From: Bacillota bacterium LX-D
GTDB lineage: Bacteria; Bacillota; DUOV01; Zhaonellaceae
Assembly: GCA_031628995.1 (NCBI GenBank)
Contig: JAVLUO010000002.1
Span: 1 to 64,000, forward strand
Direction of reading: 5' to 3'
Length of the DNA stretch: 64,000 nucleotides
Each line of letters begins with the position of its first letter. Within the stretch, counting starts at the first letter, position 1. Under the pieces are notes generated by a model that was not told the origin of the DNA, ran no database searches, and saw nothing but the letters and a program-made list of their open reading frames with translations. The position numbers and the translations under genes are program-made. This document shows positions 8,836 through 17,371 of the stretch, piece by piece.

Positions 8836-10116
8836 ATGTCCAGCGTTCTTGTATTAACTATCATAATATTTATAGGCACTTATGGACTGATTATTTCTGA
8901 AAAAATTCATCGTAGTATTGTTGCTATGTCTGGAAGTCTATTAATTTTATTTTTAGGCATTCTTAATTTTAAAGAGGCTAAGGAATACATCGACCTTAAT
9001 ACCATAGGGCTTTTAATCGGTATGATGATTATTGTCGGTGTTGCTAAAAAGACAGGTATATTTGAATATTTAGCTGTACAAGCAGTACGCTGGGCCAAGG
9101 GTAGGCCGGTTAAAATCTTGCTTGCTTTATCTGTTATTACAGCTGCTATCTCAGCTTTAATGGATAACGTAACTACAGTACTTTTAATTGTACCTGTTAC
9201 GATTTCAATTACCCAGTCCTTACGGCTGAATCCTTTTCCTTTTTTAATTTCGGAAGTGTTAGCTTCAAATATTGGTGGCACAGCTACATTAATCGGAGAT
9301 CCTCCCAACATCATGATTGGTAGTGCAGTTCCCCACTTGAGCTATCTAGACTTTGCAGTAAACCTGGGGCCGGTTTGTGTTGTAATTTTAGTTGTCACTG
9401 CTTGGCTAATTAGCCTTATTTACCGCAAAGAATTAGTTTTTAATGCTGAATTGTCTAGGAGCTTTATGCAGCAAGCTCCTAATGAACAGATTAAAGACTA
9501 TTCACTAATGAAAAAATGTTTATTAGTCTTTAGTATAGTTGTCATAGCTTTTTTACTTCACCAGTTTTTACACTGGGAATCTTCGATTATAGCTTTAGCT
9601 GGAGCTTTTTTATTACTGATGATTGCCAGGGAAGATCCTGAAGAAATTTTATTAACTATAGAATGGCCTACAATCTTTTTCTTCATTGGTCTTTTTATTT
9701 TGGTGGGTGCTTTGGAAAAAGTAGGCGTAATTCATGCCTTAGCCGTAGGAGCTTTAGATTTAACAGGGGGAAATTTAGTAAGCACAGCTTTGTTAATTCT
9801 TTGGCTATCGGCTATTGTATCTTCTTTTTTAGACAATATTCCCTTTGTGGCTACAATGATCCCCTTAATTAAAACCCTTGGAGAATTAGGCGGTATTTCT
9901 AATCTCGATCCTTTATGGTGGTCTTTAGCTTTAGGAGCATGTTTAGGTGGCAATGGAACATTGATTGGTGCTTCCGTCAATGTAATTGTTGCTGGGATAG
10001 CTGAAAAAAACGGGATTCCAATTTCCTTTATGCGGTTTACTAAAGTGGGCTTTCCTTTAATGATAATTTCAATTATAATTGCTACGATTTATGTGTACCT
10101 AAGATATTTAATTTAA
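8836..10116 (+). CDS. ArsB/NhaD (ion transporter superfamily) permease
   Basis: A 426-residue integral membrane protein with about 11-12 hydrophobic segments. It carries the two pseudo-repeated motifs of the ArsB/NhaD/SLC13 superfamily: GGTATLIGDPPNIMIG in the first half and GNGTLIGASVNVIVAG in the second. Relatives move arsenite, Na+/H+ or dicarboxylates. The DPPNIMI form resembles the NhaD/P-protein-like branch, but the substrate cannot be assigned from sequence alone. A good SD (AAGAGGTGA) precedes the ATG. It stands alone between malQ and the convergent glgP and shares a strong terminator with glgP; no arsenic genes are nearby. Confidence 0.85.
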   Translation: MSSVLVLTIIIFIGTYGLIISEKIHRSIVAMSGSLLILFLGILNFKEAKEYIDLNTIGLLIGMMIIVGVAKKTGIFEYLAVQAVRWAKGRPVKILLALSVITAAISALMDNVTTVLLIVPVTISITQSLRLNPFPFLISEVLASNIGGTATLIGDPPNIMIGSAVPHLSYLDFAVNLGPVCVVILVVTAWLISLIYRKELVFNAELSRSFMQQAPNEQIKDYSLMKKCLLVFSIVVIAFLLHQFLHWESSIIALAGAFLLLMIAREDPEEILLTIEWPTIFFFIGLFILVGALEKVGVIHALAVGALDLTGGNLVSTALLILWLSAIVSSFLDNIPFVATMIPLIKTLGELGGISNLDPLWWSLALGACLGGNGTLIGASVNVIVAGIAEKNGIPISFMRFTKVGFPLMIISIIIATIYVYLRYLI

Positions 10117-10129
10117 CTAAAACAATAAG

Positions 10130-10172
10130 CAGGCAATTTGGCATAATAAAAACACCAAATTGCCTGTTGAAG
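10130..10172. terminator. Bidirectional terminator between the permease and glgP
   Basis: CAGGCAATTTGG (10130-10141) and CCAAATTGCCTG (10155-10166) form a perfect 12-bp stem between two convergent genes. Confidence 0.85.
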
Positions 10173-10183
10173 TTTAAGCAAAT

Positions 10184-12724
10184 TTAGGTTAGATTTATCC
10201 ATTTAATTAAAGGAAGTTCAAAGGGATGAGCGAAATTAATTGAATTAGGACGAATACGTAGTGCATAACCTGATGTTCCCGAAGTTAAATTAATGCTACC
10301 TTTGTACAGAAATAGTTGAGGCTCCATTTCCTGGACAGAGTTCATGGGAATTAATTGAGGGTTTTCTAGGGACTGATTTTGCACCTTTCCATAAAGAATT
10401 TCCACAATAACTTCCTGGGGTTTGAGCTGGCCAAGCTTAACTGGGACTGTCAATTCTAGTTTTTTCCCTGCTGCAAGCAAGTCTGTAGTGTTAACCTGCA
10501 CTTTTAAGGATTCTATATTTGCCCAATTGGCCAGGAGCCTTTCCTTAAATTGCTGCTGCTCTTTGGCTTTAAGGAAATTATTGGCTGTAAATTCCTTTTC
10601 CCTTTGAGCCGCTTTTAAGTAATAATGTGTATAATATTCTTTTACCATGCGCAGAGTACTAAAATACCAAGGGATGGTAGCTAAACAGTTTTTCATTAGA
10701 TTAATCCATCCTATAGGCAGACCATTAATCCTTTCGTAATAACTGGGAATAATATTTTGCTCTAGTAACTCAAATAAGGAAGAAACGTCTTCCTGATCCT
10801 GTAAATCCTCGGAAGGATATAATTTAGCTATACCTATGCCAAAACCATTTTGACCATTGTATGCTTCAGGCCACCAGCCGTCTAAGGTACTGCAATTAAT
10901 TACTCCATTTACGGCTGCTTTCTGACCGCTGGTACCGCTGGCTTCCAAAGGATATCTGGGAGTGTTTAATAAAACGTCTGCTCCTTGAACTAAATGGCGT
11001 GCTAAATTTATATCGTAGTTTTCCAAAAAAAGAATTTTCCCTTGAAATCTTGGGTCTTTTTCCAAATCGCATAATTGTTTTATCATCTGTTGGCCCGGCC
11101 TATCTTCAGGATGTGCTTTCCCGGCAAACATGATAACGACAGGTTGCTGAGGATTATTAACTAATTTAGCCAAGCGTTCCTTATCCCTTAATAAAAGAGT
11201 AGCTCTTTTATAAGTTGCAAAACGTCGGGCAAAGCAAATTAGCAATGTATCCTTTTTTAGATAAGCTGTATACCTCTTGCCTACCTCTGCTGTCTCAAAA
11301 TTGCGATTTAAACGGTTCAAAATATTTTCACGGGCAAAGGCCAGCAGTTTTTCTTTGAGTAGAAGATGTGCTTGCCATAATTCTTCATCTGGTATGTCGT
11401 AAACTTTTCTCCACTGTTTTGCTTGGGTAATATTTTTAATCCAGTCACTGCCCAAATGTTTTTGAAATAGCTGCTGCATTTCTGTGGCTGTCCAGGATGT
11501 TGTATGAATTCCGTTGGTAATATAGTGGATGGGCATTTCCGAAAAGGGAATGTCTGCATACAAATCGGCAAAGATTTTTTTGGTGCTTTGACAGTGTATT
11601 TTACTAACTCCATTGACAAAACTTGAATAGTTAAGGGCCAATTTGCTCATATTGAAACCATTTCTTTGGCTGTCCCAACAAAGTGAAATTAAACTATCAC
11701 GATTGATTCCTATTTTCTCATAAAGGTGACCAAAATAGTGATCAATCATTTCTACGTTAAAAACATCATGTCCAGCTGGAACAGGGGTATGAGTTGTAAA
11801 AATAGTATTGGCCTTAACGACCTCGCAGGCTGTAGGAAAGTCCAGCCCTTTTTGTACAAGTTCCCTAATTCTTTGGACAATTACAAAAGCGGCATGGCCT
11901 TCATTTATGTGCCAAACATTAGGTGAAATATTCAGGGCCCGTAAAGCTTTAACACCACCGAACCCGAGAATTATTTCTTGAGATAGACGGATAGACTGAT
12001 CTCCAATATATAGTTTGGAAGTAAGCAAACGGTCATGGGGACTATTTAAAGCTAAGTCTGTGTCCAAATAATAGTTTTTAATACGCCCAATATTTTGTTC
12101 CCATACTTTAACGTAGACAAGCCTTTCGGGAAATTCTAGAGTAATAATTACTTCCTGGCCGTTAGGGAGGCAAGCAGGTTTAATTGGCATTTGGCTAGGA
12201 TCAAGGGAGGAATTATGTACCTCCTGCCAGCCTTCCCCATTGATTTGCTGGCAAAAGTAGCCTTGCTTATAAAGAATGCCAACGCCAACTAAAGGAATGC
12301 CTAAGTCGCTGGCTGCCTTACAATGATCCCCGGCTAAGAGTCCTAAACCTCCGCTGTAAATAGGAGTTGATTCATGTATGCCAAATTCTGCAGAAAAGTA
12401 AGCAATTAAATCTTCATGGCCCGGATAATTTTTTTCATACCAGGTGCTGCCTTGCAAATATGTAGCAAAATCAAGCATAACTTTGTCGTACATATTTAAA
12501 AAAACTTGGTCATTACTTGCTGATTGAAGTTTTTCTTGCTTAATATTTAATAAAAATTCTACTGGATTATTGTCAGCCTGCTTCCATAAATCAACGTCTA
12601 GATAAGCAAAGAGGGCTTGGGTTTCCGGATGCCAGCTGAACCAAAGATTATAGGCAAGTTTACTGAGCCCGGATATTCTTTTAGGGATTTCAGGCAGTAG
12701 AGAAATAGTGCGAAAAGGGTACAT
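10184..12724 (-). CDS. glgP: Alpha-glucan (glycogen) phosphorylase, GT35
   Basis: GlgP releases glucose-1-phosphate from glycogen or maltodextrin ends. The 846-residue protein opens with a DUF3417-like domain (NLWFSWHPETQALF), as in the TIGR02094 subgroup of alpha-glucan phosphorylases, followed by the GT35 domain with EFGIHES and AGDHCKAASDLG. The pyridoxal phosphate lysine is expected in GTSGQKAAVNG. SD AGGAGGTG is six bases before the ATG. It is convergent with, and separate from, the glg synthesis operon, so degradation can be regulated apart from synthesis. Confidence 0.94.
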   Translation of the reverse strand: MYPFRTISLLPEIPKRISGLSKLAYNLWFSWHPETQALFAYLDVDLWKQADNNPVEFLLNIKQEKLQSASNDQVFLNMYDKVMLDFATYLQGSTWYEKNYPGHEDLIAYFSAEFGIHESTPIYSGGLGLLAGDHCKAASDLGIPLVGVGILYKQGYFCQQINGEGWQEVHNSSLDPSQMPIKPACLPNGQEVIITLEFPERLVYVKVWEQNIGRIKNYYLDTDLALNSPHDRLLTSKLYIGDQSIRLSQEIILGFGGVKALRALNISPNVWHINEGHAAFVIVQRIRELVQKGLDFPTACEVVKANTIFTTHTPVPAGHDVFNVEMIDHYFGHLYEKIGINRDSLISLCWDSQRNGFNMSKLALNYSSFVNGVSKIHCQSTKKIFADLYADIPFSEMPIHYITNGIHTTSWTATEMQQLFQKHLGSDWIKNITQAKQWRKVYDIPDEELWQAHLLLKEKLLAFARENILNRLNRNFETAEVGKRYTAYLKKDTLLICFARRFATYKRATLLLRDKERLAKLVNNPQQPVVIMFAGKAHPEDRPGQQMIKQLCDLEKDPRFQGKILFLENYDINLARHLVQGADVLLNTPRYPLEASGTSGQKAAVNGVINCSTLDGWWPEAYNGQNGFGIGIAKLYPSEDLQDQEDVSSLFELLEQNIIPSYYERINGLPIGWINLMKNCLATIPWYFSTLRMVKEYYTHYYLKAAQREKEFTANNFLKAKEQQQFKERLLANWANIESLKVQVNTTDLLAAGKKLELTVPVKLGQLKPQEVIVEILYGKVQNQSLENPQLIPMNSVQEMEPQLFLYKGSINLTSGTSGYALRIRPNSINFAHPFELPLIKWINLT

Positions 12725-12807
12725 CGGACACCTCCTAGGAAAATAAATATGTGCTTAACTCTTTATGCATTTTACGTTAATACTTTTCAGAATATGACCC
12801 AGATTAC

Positions 12808-12836
12808 TTGACAAAAAAAAATAATAAGTTTAAATT
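12808..12836 (+). promoter_or_regulatory. Sigma-A-type promoter for the metal ABC operon
   Basis: TTGACA, 17 bases, then TAAATT, 43 bases before the first start codon. No clear Zur or MntR operator palindrome is visible nearby. Confidence 0.6.
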
Positions 12837-12878
12837 AGTAAGTAATGACTACTATTGGAAAATGGGAAAGGAGTATTT

Positions 12879-13805
12879 ATGAACACTTTAATTAAAAGGT
12901 CTAAGGCAGCTGTTCTGCTGGTTATACTTATGGTAAGCATTTTGACCACGGGTTGTGGCAAAGAAAATGCTCAAGTGTCAAGCGACCACCCGAAAAAAAC
13001 AATTGTTACCTCTTTTTATCCTATGTATATTATGGCTTTAAATATTACCGAGGGTGTTTCTGACGTAGAAGTAGTTAACCTTACTAAGCCTATAACCGGC
13101 TGCCTCCATGATTACCAATTAACTCCCCAAGATGTAAAAACATTGGAAAATTCGAAGATTTTCATAGTTAATGGAGCAGGAATGGAATCTTTTTTAGACG
13201 AAGTAATTAAGCAGTTGCCAAACCTTAAAATTATTGAAGCCAGTAAGAATATTCCTCTAATTAAAAATCAGGATGGTAGTACAAATCCCCACGTTTGGGT
13301 AAGCATTAGCAATTATATCCAGGAGGTTAAAAATATCGAGGAACAGCTTGCTGTACAAGATCCCGATAATCAAGAAAAATATCAATCCAATACGGAGAAA
13401 TACGTCCAAAAACTTGAAGCACTACGTTCCAAAATGCATCGAGAATTAAAAAGCGTTGCTGGTCGGGACATAATTACTTTTCATGAAGCATTTCCTTACT
13501 TTGCTAGAGAGTTTGGCTTGAAGATTGGTGCGGTTATTGAGAGGGAACCTGGGTCCGAGCCTAGCGCTAAAGAAATAGCAGAAACTATTAAACTTGTTAA
13601 AAAGAAAAATATACAGGCGCTTTTTGCAGAACCCCAATACCCAGATAGTGCTGCTCAAACTATTGCCAGAGAAACTCAAGCTAAAGTTTATATTCTCGAC
13701 CCCAGTGTGACAGGGGATCAGTCGGCAGATAGCTATTTGCGAATTATGGAAGAAAATTTACGAACCTTAAAAGAGGCTTTAGTACGTGATGGAAACCAAA
13801 CATAA
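12879..13805 (+). CDS. znuA: Metal ABC transporter substrate-binding lipoprotein (ZnuA-like)
   Basis: The extracellular solute-binding protein of a zinc or manganese uptake system. The 308-residue product starts at the ATG at 12879 after AAAGGAG; an ORF extension to 12855 lacks a ribosome site. A lipoprotein signal ends in the lipobox LTTGC (Cys at about residue 26). Cluster A-1 metal ligands are visible: His in GCLHDYQL, His in NPHVWVS, His in TFHEAFPY, and an acidic residue in LDPSVTG. The His-rich loop found in many zinc-specific members is absent, so manganese or other metals remain possible. Confidence 0.88.
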   Translation: MNTLIKRSKAAVLLVILMVSILTTGCGKENAQVSSDHPKKTIVTSFYPMYIMALNITEGVSDVEVVNLTKPITGCLHDYQLTPQDVKTLENSKIFIVNGAGMESFLDEVIKQLPNLKIIEASKNIPLIKNQDGSTNPHVWVSISNYIQEVKNIEEQLAVQDPDNQEKYQSNTEKYVQKLEALRSKMHRELKSVAGRDIITFHEAFPYFAREFGLKIGAVIEREPGSEPSAKEIAETIKLVKKKNIQALFAEPQYPDSAAQTIARETQAKVYILDPSVTGDQSADSYLRIMEENLRTLKEALVRDGNQT

Positions 13806-14550
13806 ATCGGGGTTAGTTAATGTAACTTGCGGCGGCTTATGTTGTACAAAAATACGGGACATACAAGTTACTCGGGGAAAAACTACAATACTACATGATG
13901 TAAATCTGCATATTCACTGTGGAGAATTAACAGCTCTTATTGGCCCCAACGGGGCAGGCAAGAGTACTTTGCTGAAAGCAATTTTGGGTGAAATTCCTCA
14001 TCAAGGGAAGGTAGACTTTGTTTCTGCCGCTGGTAATATTGCCAGAAATCCAGTTATAGGTTATGTGCCTCAACATTTAGAATTTGATATTGGTTCGCCT
14101 ATTAGTGTTTTGGATTTATTTTTTGCGAGCAAGACAGGTTCGCCTGTTTGGCTTTTTAACTCCCATAAATTGAGGCTCCAGGTACTAGAGAGTTTAGGTA
14201 GGGCCAAAGCAGAGCACCTTATTGACAAAAGGTTAGGTAATTTATCAGGAGGGGAGTTGCAGCGGGTACTATTAGCTTTAGCTTTAGAGCCTGTTCCTGA
14301 TTTACTGCTTTTAGACGAACCTGTATCAGGTGTCGATTTTAAAGGAATTGGCTTATTTTACGAAATGGTTTCCGATTTGCGCAGACAGTTTGATTTATCA
14401 ATTATACTAATTTCACATGATTTGGGACATGTTGCCAAATATGCTGACCGCATTGTATTTTTGAACAAAACAATTCAATGCGAGGGATCTCCTGAAGAAG
14501 TATTCAGGAACGATAAATTTATCGAAACTTTTGGTTATGTTAATATATAG
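13786..14550 (+). CDS. znuC: Metal ABC transporter ATP-binding protein (ZnuC-like)
   Basis: The ATPase of the metal importer, 254 residues. Walker A is GPNGAGKST, the signature is LSGGELQRV and Walker B is LLLLDEPVSG, followed by a switch His in LISHDLGH. The start is GTG 13786 or the adjoining ATG 13789; AAGAGG stands 9-12 bases upstream. The gene overlaps the end of the binding-protein gene by about 20 bases, indicating coupling. Confidence 0.9.
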   Translation: MMETKHKSGLVNVTCGGLCCTKIRDIQVTRGKTTILHDVNLHIHCGELTALIGPNGAGKSTLLKAILGEIPHQGKVDFVSAAGNIARNPVIGYVPQHLEFDIGSPISVLDLFFASKTGSPVWLFNSHKLRLQVLESLGRAKAEHLIDKRLGNLSGGELQRVLLALALEPVPDLLLLDEPVSGVDFKGIGLFYEMVSDLRRQFDLSIILISHDLGHVAKYADRIVFLNKTIQCEGSPEEVFRNDKFIETFGYVNI

Positions 14551-14567
14551 ACCCGGAGGCATCTCGA

Positions 14568-15410
14568 ATGTTAGAAACCTATTATCTTTTAATGGAAAAG
14601 GTTTTGCCTTTTGCATGGGTCCAGCATCTTTTTATGAAAAATGCTTTTTTAGCTGTGCTCTTAATTACCCCTGTCTTTGGCATATTGGGTACGATGATTG
14701 TTAATAATCGGATGGCTTTTTTTGCAGATGCTTTAGGGCATTCAGCTTTAACGGGAATAGCACTAGGTGTAATTTTAGGATTAGTCAATCCTTTATGGGC
14801 TATGCTGCTCTTCTCAATTTTTTTAGCTGCAGCTATAATTTATGTTAAAAACTTTGTAACAACTTCCACAGATACTATTATTGGGGTCTTTTCTACAACT
14901 GCTGTAGCCCTGGGCATTGTTATTTTATCTCAGGGAGGAGGTTTTAATAAATATTCCCAATATCTAATTGGAGATTTATTAAGTATCTCGCCGGAAGAGA
15001 TTAAGATCTTATTCTATGTTTTTTTAGGAGTGTTGCTTTTCTGGGGAGTATTATTTAACAAGCTGTTGATAGTAAGTTTAAATCCCACTCTGGCTAGAAG
15101 CAGAGGAATTAAGGTGCAGTTCTTAGAGATTTTCTTTGGAATTTTAACTGCTATAGTTGTTACAGCCGCAATAAAATGGGTAGGACTATTAATTATTAGT
15201 TCCTTGCTGATCTTGCCGGCAACAACTGCCCGTAACCTAGCTGGAAATGTACGGCAATATCACTTTTTGTCCATTGCCTTTGCCTTAGCATCTGGCATAA
15301 TAGGTTTAATTTTCTCATATTATTGGGGAACTGCAACAGGTGCAACTATCGTATTGTGTGCAGCTTTATTTTGTATTATTACCTTCGGAATAAAATTACT
15401 TCACCCCTAA
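14568..15410 (+). CDS. znuB: Metal ABC transporter permease (ZnuB-like, ABC-3 family)
   Basis: The membrane subunit of the metal importer: 280 residues with about eight hydrophobic segments. ABC-3 family features include MAFFADALGHSALTGIALG in the first third and a late LLIISSLLILPATTARNLA segment. SD CCGGAGG lies before the ATG, 17 bases after the ATPase gene. It forms the znuA-znuC-znuB operon. Confidence 0.9.
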   Translation: MLETYYLLMEKVLPFAWVQHLFMKNAFLAVLLITPVFGILGTMIVNNRMAFFADALGHSALTGIALGVILGLVNPLWAMLLFSIFLAAAIIYVKNFVTTSTDTIIGVFSTTAVALGIVILSQGGGFNKYSQYLIGDLLSISPEEIKILFYVFLGVLLFWGVLFNKLLIVSLNPTLARSRGIKVQFLEIFFGILTAIVVTAAIKWVGLLIISSLLILPATTARNLAGNVRQYHFLSIAFALASGIIGLIFSYYWGTATGATIVLCAALFCIITFGIKLLHP

Positions 15411-15437
15411 ATAATTAAAAATAATTTTAAAAAAACA

Positions 15438-15466
15438 TTGCTTTTTTTACGAAATTGTACTATAAT
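15438..15466 (+). promoter_or_regulatory. Promoter of the first cobalamin riboswitch
   Basis: TTGCTT, 17 bases, then a perfect TATAAT, ending 24 bases before the riboswitch P1 helix. Confidence 0.65.
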
Positions 15467-15489
15467 ATAGTTAATCGAATATGAAAATT

Positions 15490-15639
15490 AACAGGTGCTT
15501 TTGGAAAGCTTAAAAGGGAAGTCCGGTGAGAATCCGGCACGGTCCCGCCACTGTAATGGGGAGAAGCTCACATATGTCACTGGTGCAAACTGGGAAGGCG
15601 TGAGTTTTTTATGAACCATAGTCAGGATACCTGCCTGTT
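15490..15639 (+). promoter_or_regulatory. Cobalamin (B12) riboswitch, no intact target downstream
   Basis: The conserved core is easy to read: GGGAAGTCCGGTGAGAATCC, then GGCACGGTCCCGCCACTGTA, the GCAAACTGGGAAGG segment, and AGTCAGGATACCTGCC at the 3' side. The ends AACAGG and CCTGTT form P1. It is followed by an SD-like AGGAGG and a terminator (15701-15728), but no intact gene follows on this strand until 16723. Confidence 0.93.
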
Positions 15640-15700
15640 TTTGAGTGTAAAACCTAACTACGGGTTAATAGGAGGTTTGCTTTAATTTGTTAATTTTTCC

Positions 15701-15728
15701 TCCGGCCCTTAAAGCCGGATTTTTATTT
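15701..15728 (+). terminator. Riboswitch-associated intrinsic terminator
   Basis: TCCGGC (15701-15706) pairs with GCCGGA (15714-15719) and is followed by a T-rich tract. Part of the 5' arm (CCTCC, 15699-15703) can pair instead with GGAGG at 15671-15675, a plausible antiterminator. Confidence 0.75.
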
Positions 15729-15789
15729 GATAGAATTAAATACCACTGATACGCCCCTTCTGTAGATTCTTCAATTGCAGTGTATACCT

Positions 15790-15844
15790 AATACCCCCTA
15801 ATATTAGGTAATATAAATTGAAAGAGTGAGAGGGGTATTTTTTT
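15790..15844 (+). terminator. Second terminator-like hairpin after the riboswitch
   Basis: AATACCCC and GGGGTATT flank a large loop and are followed by a run of T. Inside is the perfect palindrome CCTAATATTAGG (15797-15808), so alternative folds exist. Confidence 0.45.
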
Positions 15845-15862
15845 GCTCTAAAAATAAAAAAA

Positions 15863-15907
15863 CAGGCAATTAAGTTGAAGACAAATACTCAATTGCCCGT
15901 TTTTAAA
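15863..15907. terminator. Bidirectional terminator serving the 41-residue gene
   Basis: CAGGCAATT (15863-15871) and AATTGCCCG (15891-15899) form a stem with A-rich and T-rich flanks on both sides. It lies just past the stop of the minus-strand small gene. Confidence 0.7.
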
Positions 15908-15920
15908 AAAGTATTTCTCC

Positions 15921-16046
15921 TTATTTGGTATAAGCCAATAAAATAACTTCTTTGCCGTTATGCTGGGCAAGTTTTGATTCAGCACTTTTGAGAGTGTTTA
16001 AATCTTCTTCTGACAAATTGGCAAAGTTATAATCTTCACGAGACAT
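15921..16046 (-). CDS. Small conserved-looking protein, 41 residues, unknown function
   Basis: A minus-strand frame of 41 codons beginning MSREDYNFANLSEEDLNTLK and ending GKEVILLAYTK. It has a strong SD (AAAGGGG, ten bases before the ATG) and its own terminator 14 bases after the stop. The N-terminal half is acidic and helical, the end hydrophobic, with no Cys and no signal peptide. I believe similar small proteins occur in other clostridia but cannot name the family. It lies between an orphan cobalamin riboswitch and a CbiZ remnant, with no functional link visible. It is oriented against the riboswitch transcript. Confidence 0.7.
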   Translation of the reverse strand: MSREDYNFANLSEEDLNTLKSAESKLAQHNGKEVILLAYTK

Positions 16047-16237
16047 TTATACAAAACCCCTTTCTAAACATAATTGTTGTTGTTCTATCATCAGTATTTA
16101 TTTTATTAATAATGTTTATACCCATTTTAATAGTCTGTTAAATATTTCCTAATAAAAATTTGACGGCAAATAATAGTTTCTACTTAAAGGCAAATATGCT
16201 ATCCTAAGATTGAAACTAAAATAAAAGAGGTTCGCTT

Positions 16238-16399
16238 ATGAATATGGTAATTGCCTGTACCGGACAAGGCAGAGAAAATATGTATGCGGGAACTGCCACA
16301 GACTTAGGCTATTTAATTGGAAATACAGTTTATAATTCCTTGACAAGCGGAATTGAGACTTATTTGGAAACTAAAGGGAAACCGGTTTATTGCAAATAA
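16238..16399 (+). pseudogene. C-terminal remnant of adenosylcobinamide amidohydrolase (CbiZ-like)
   Basis: A 53-codon frame starting at ATG 16238 after AAGAGG. It reads MNMVIACTGQGRENMYAGTA, then TDLGYLIGNTVYNSL, and matches what I know of the last quarter of CbiZ-family proteins (ACTG.G...YAGTAT.LG.LIG). Full CbiZ proteins are over 200 residues, and an in-frame stop lies about 20 bases upstream of the ATG, so the N-terminal part is missing. CbiZ removes the nucleotide loop from salvaged corrinoids, which suits the cobalt/B12 surroundings and the riboswitch 600 bases upstream. Whether the fragment is still translated is unknown. Confidence 0.55.
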
Positions 16400-16459
16400 A
16401 ATTTAAAAATAATGCAGGAATAATATATTTATTGTAGAATATATATCATCTAAATGGAT

Positions 16460-16513
16460 TAAATACCATGAAGGTATTAAATATCATGAAAGTATTAGGT
16501 ACCATGAAGGTAT
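16460..16513 (+). repeat. Three tandem 18-bp units, each an inverted repeat
   Basis: Units at 16460-16477, 16478-16495 and 16496-16513 (first unit TAAATACCATGAAGGTAT). Each contains ATACC-ATGAA-GGTAT or a close variant, so each can form a small hairpin or act as a dyad operator. The array lies about 210 bases upstream of the cobalt/nickel transporter operon. Confidence 0.8.
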
Positions 16514-16616
16514 CAGGAAATGCTTGAAATGTTTTCGTGTTAAATCAAAACGTTTAAGCTAGCAAACCTGTAGTATTAAATTTTATATTTCTAGTAATAA
16601 TCGACCAAGAAGGTCT

Positions 16617-16649
16617 TGCCTTGAATGAAGAGTAAAGGTAGGTTTTTTT
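16617..16649 (+). terminator. Weak terminator/attenuator-like hairpin before cbiM
   Basis: TGCCTT (16617-16622) can pair with AAGGTA (16635-16640), including one G-T pair, followed by GGTTTTTTT. An upstream GACC-AAGAA-GGTC hairpin overlaps it and could compete. It might attenuate the cbiM operon; I recognise no known nickel/cobalt riboswitch consensus here. Confidence 0.35.
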
Positions 16650-16722
16650 GGTCTTTTTATTTTCCCTTTTTTTTGCCTGCATAGCAGGACTAATTATTTT
16701 AAATTATTTGGAGGTGTGTTAA

Positions 16723-17361
16723 ATGCATATACCAGACGGTTTTTTAGATGCAAAAACATGGATTAGTACAGCTGTATTAAGCGGCGGTACTTTAAGCTAC
16801 GGAATAGCTAAAACTAAACAAGTGCTTAATGAAAGGCAAGTACCTAAAATGGGTGTTATGGCAGCCTTTATTTTTGCAGCACAAATGATTAATTTCCCTG
16901 TTGCCGGAGGAACTTCAGGACACTTAATTGGCGGTGCTTTAGCTGCTATCACACTAGGGCCTTGGAGTGCTTCTTTAATTATGGCTACTGTACTCATCAT
17001 CCAGTGTTTATTTTTTCAAGATGGGGGCTTAACTGCTTTAGGAGCTAATATTTTCATAATGGGTATCGTTGCCCCTTTTGTTGGTTATAGTGTTTATAAA
17101 ATTATAGTTGGAAACTCCCAAGCTAAAGGAAGGGTGTTTATTGGTACATTTTTAGCTGGTTGGAGTTCAACTTTTATTGCTTCCCTAGTATGTACTTTTT
17201 TAATCGTAATATCCAATACTGTACCATTAAAGGTAGCCCTTCCGGCTATGGCTGGCTGGCATGCTTTAATTGGAATTGGTGAGGGTATTATTACGGCTAT
17301 TGTTATTAGCTATTTAAGCAAAGTTAGAGCTGATTTAGTGTTTAATTCTACAAAGGTATGA
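16723..17361 (+). CDS. Cobalt/nickel ECF transporter substrate-specific subunit (CbiM/NikM family)
   Basis: The membrane S-component that binds the metal ion. The 212-residue protein starts directly with MHIPDGFL. The N-terminal Met-His are metal ligands in this family, so the start must be exactly this ATG (SD GGAGGTG). About six membrane segments follow, with GGTSGHLIGGALA and GGLTALGANIFIMG. It lacks the cleaved signal peptide seen in the second copy at 21433-22182. The MHIPD form next to a PDGLE protein is often met in systems predicted to carry nickel, but cobalt is equally open. Confidence 0.85.
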   Translation: MHIPDGFLDAKTWISTAVLSGGTLSYGIAKTKQVLNERQVPKMGVMAAFIFAAQMINFPVAGGTSGHLIGGALAAITLGPWSASLIMATVLIIQCLFFQDGGLTALGANIFIMGIVAPFVGYSVYKIIVGNSQAKGRVFIGTFLAGWSSTFIASLVCTFLIVISNTVPLKVALPAMAGWHALIGIGEGIITAIVISYLSKVRADLVFNSTKV

Positions 17362-17371
17362 GGTGGTTAAC

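Noticed and set aside
8907-9314. 135-codon minus-strand ORF inside the permease gene
   Set aside because: It is fully antisense to a clear transporter gene, has no SD and no recognisable family; a shadow of the codon pattern.
16460-16513. Possible CRISPR array (three regular repeats)
   Set aside because: The units are directly adjacent with no spacers, only 18 bp long, and no cas gene is nearby; this is a simple tandem repeat.
16560-16722. NiCo-type riboswitch before cbiM
   Set aside because: Hairpins are present but I could not match the conserved core of that riboswitch, so only a weak attenuator is listed.
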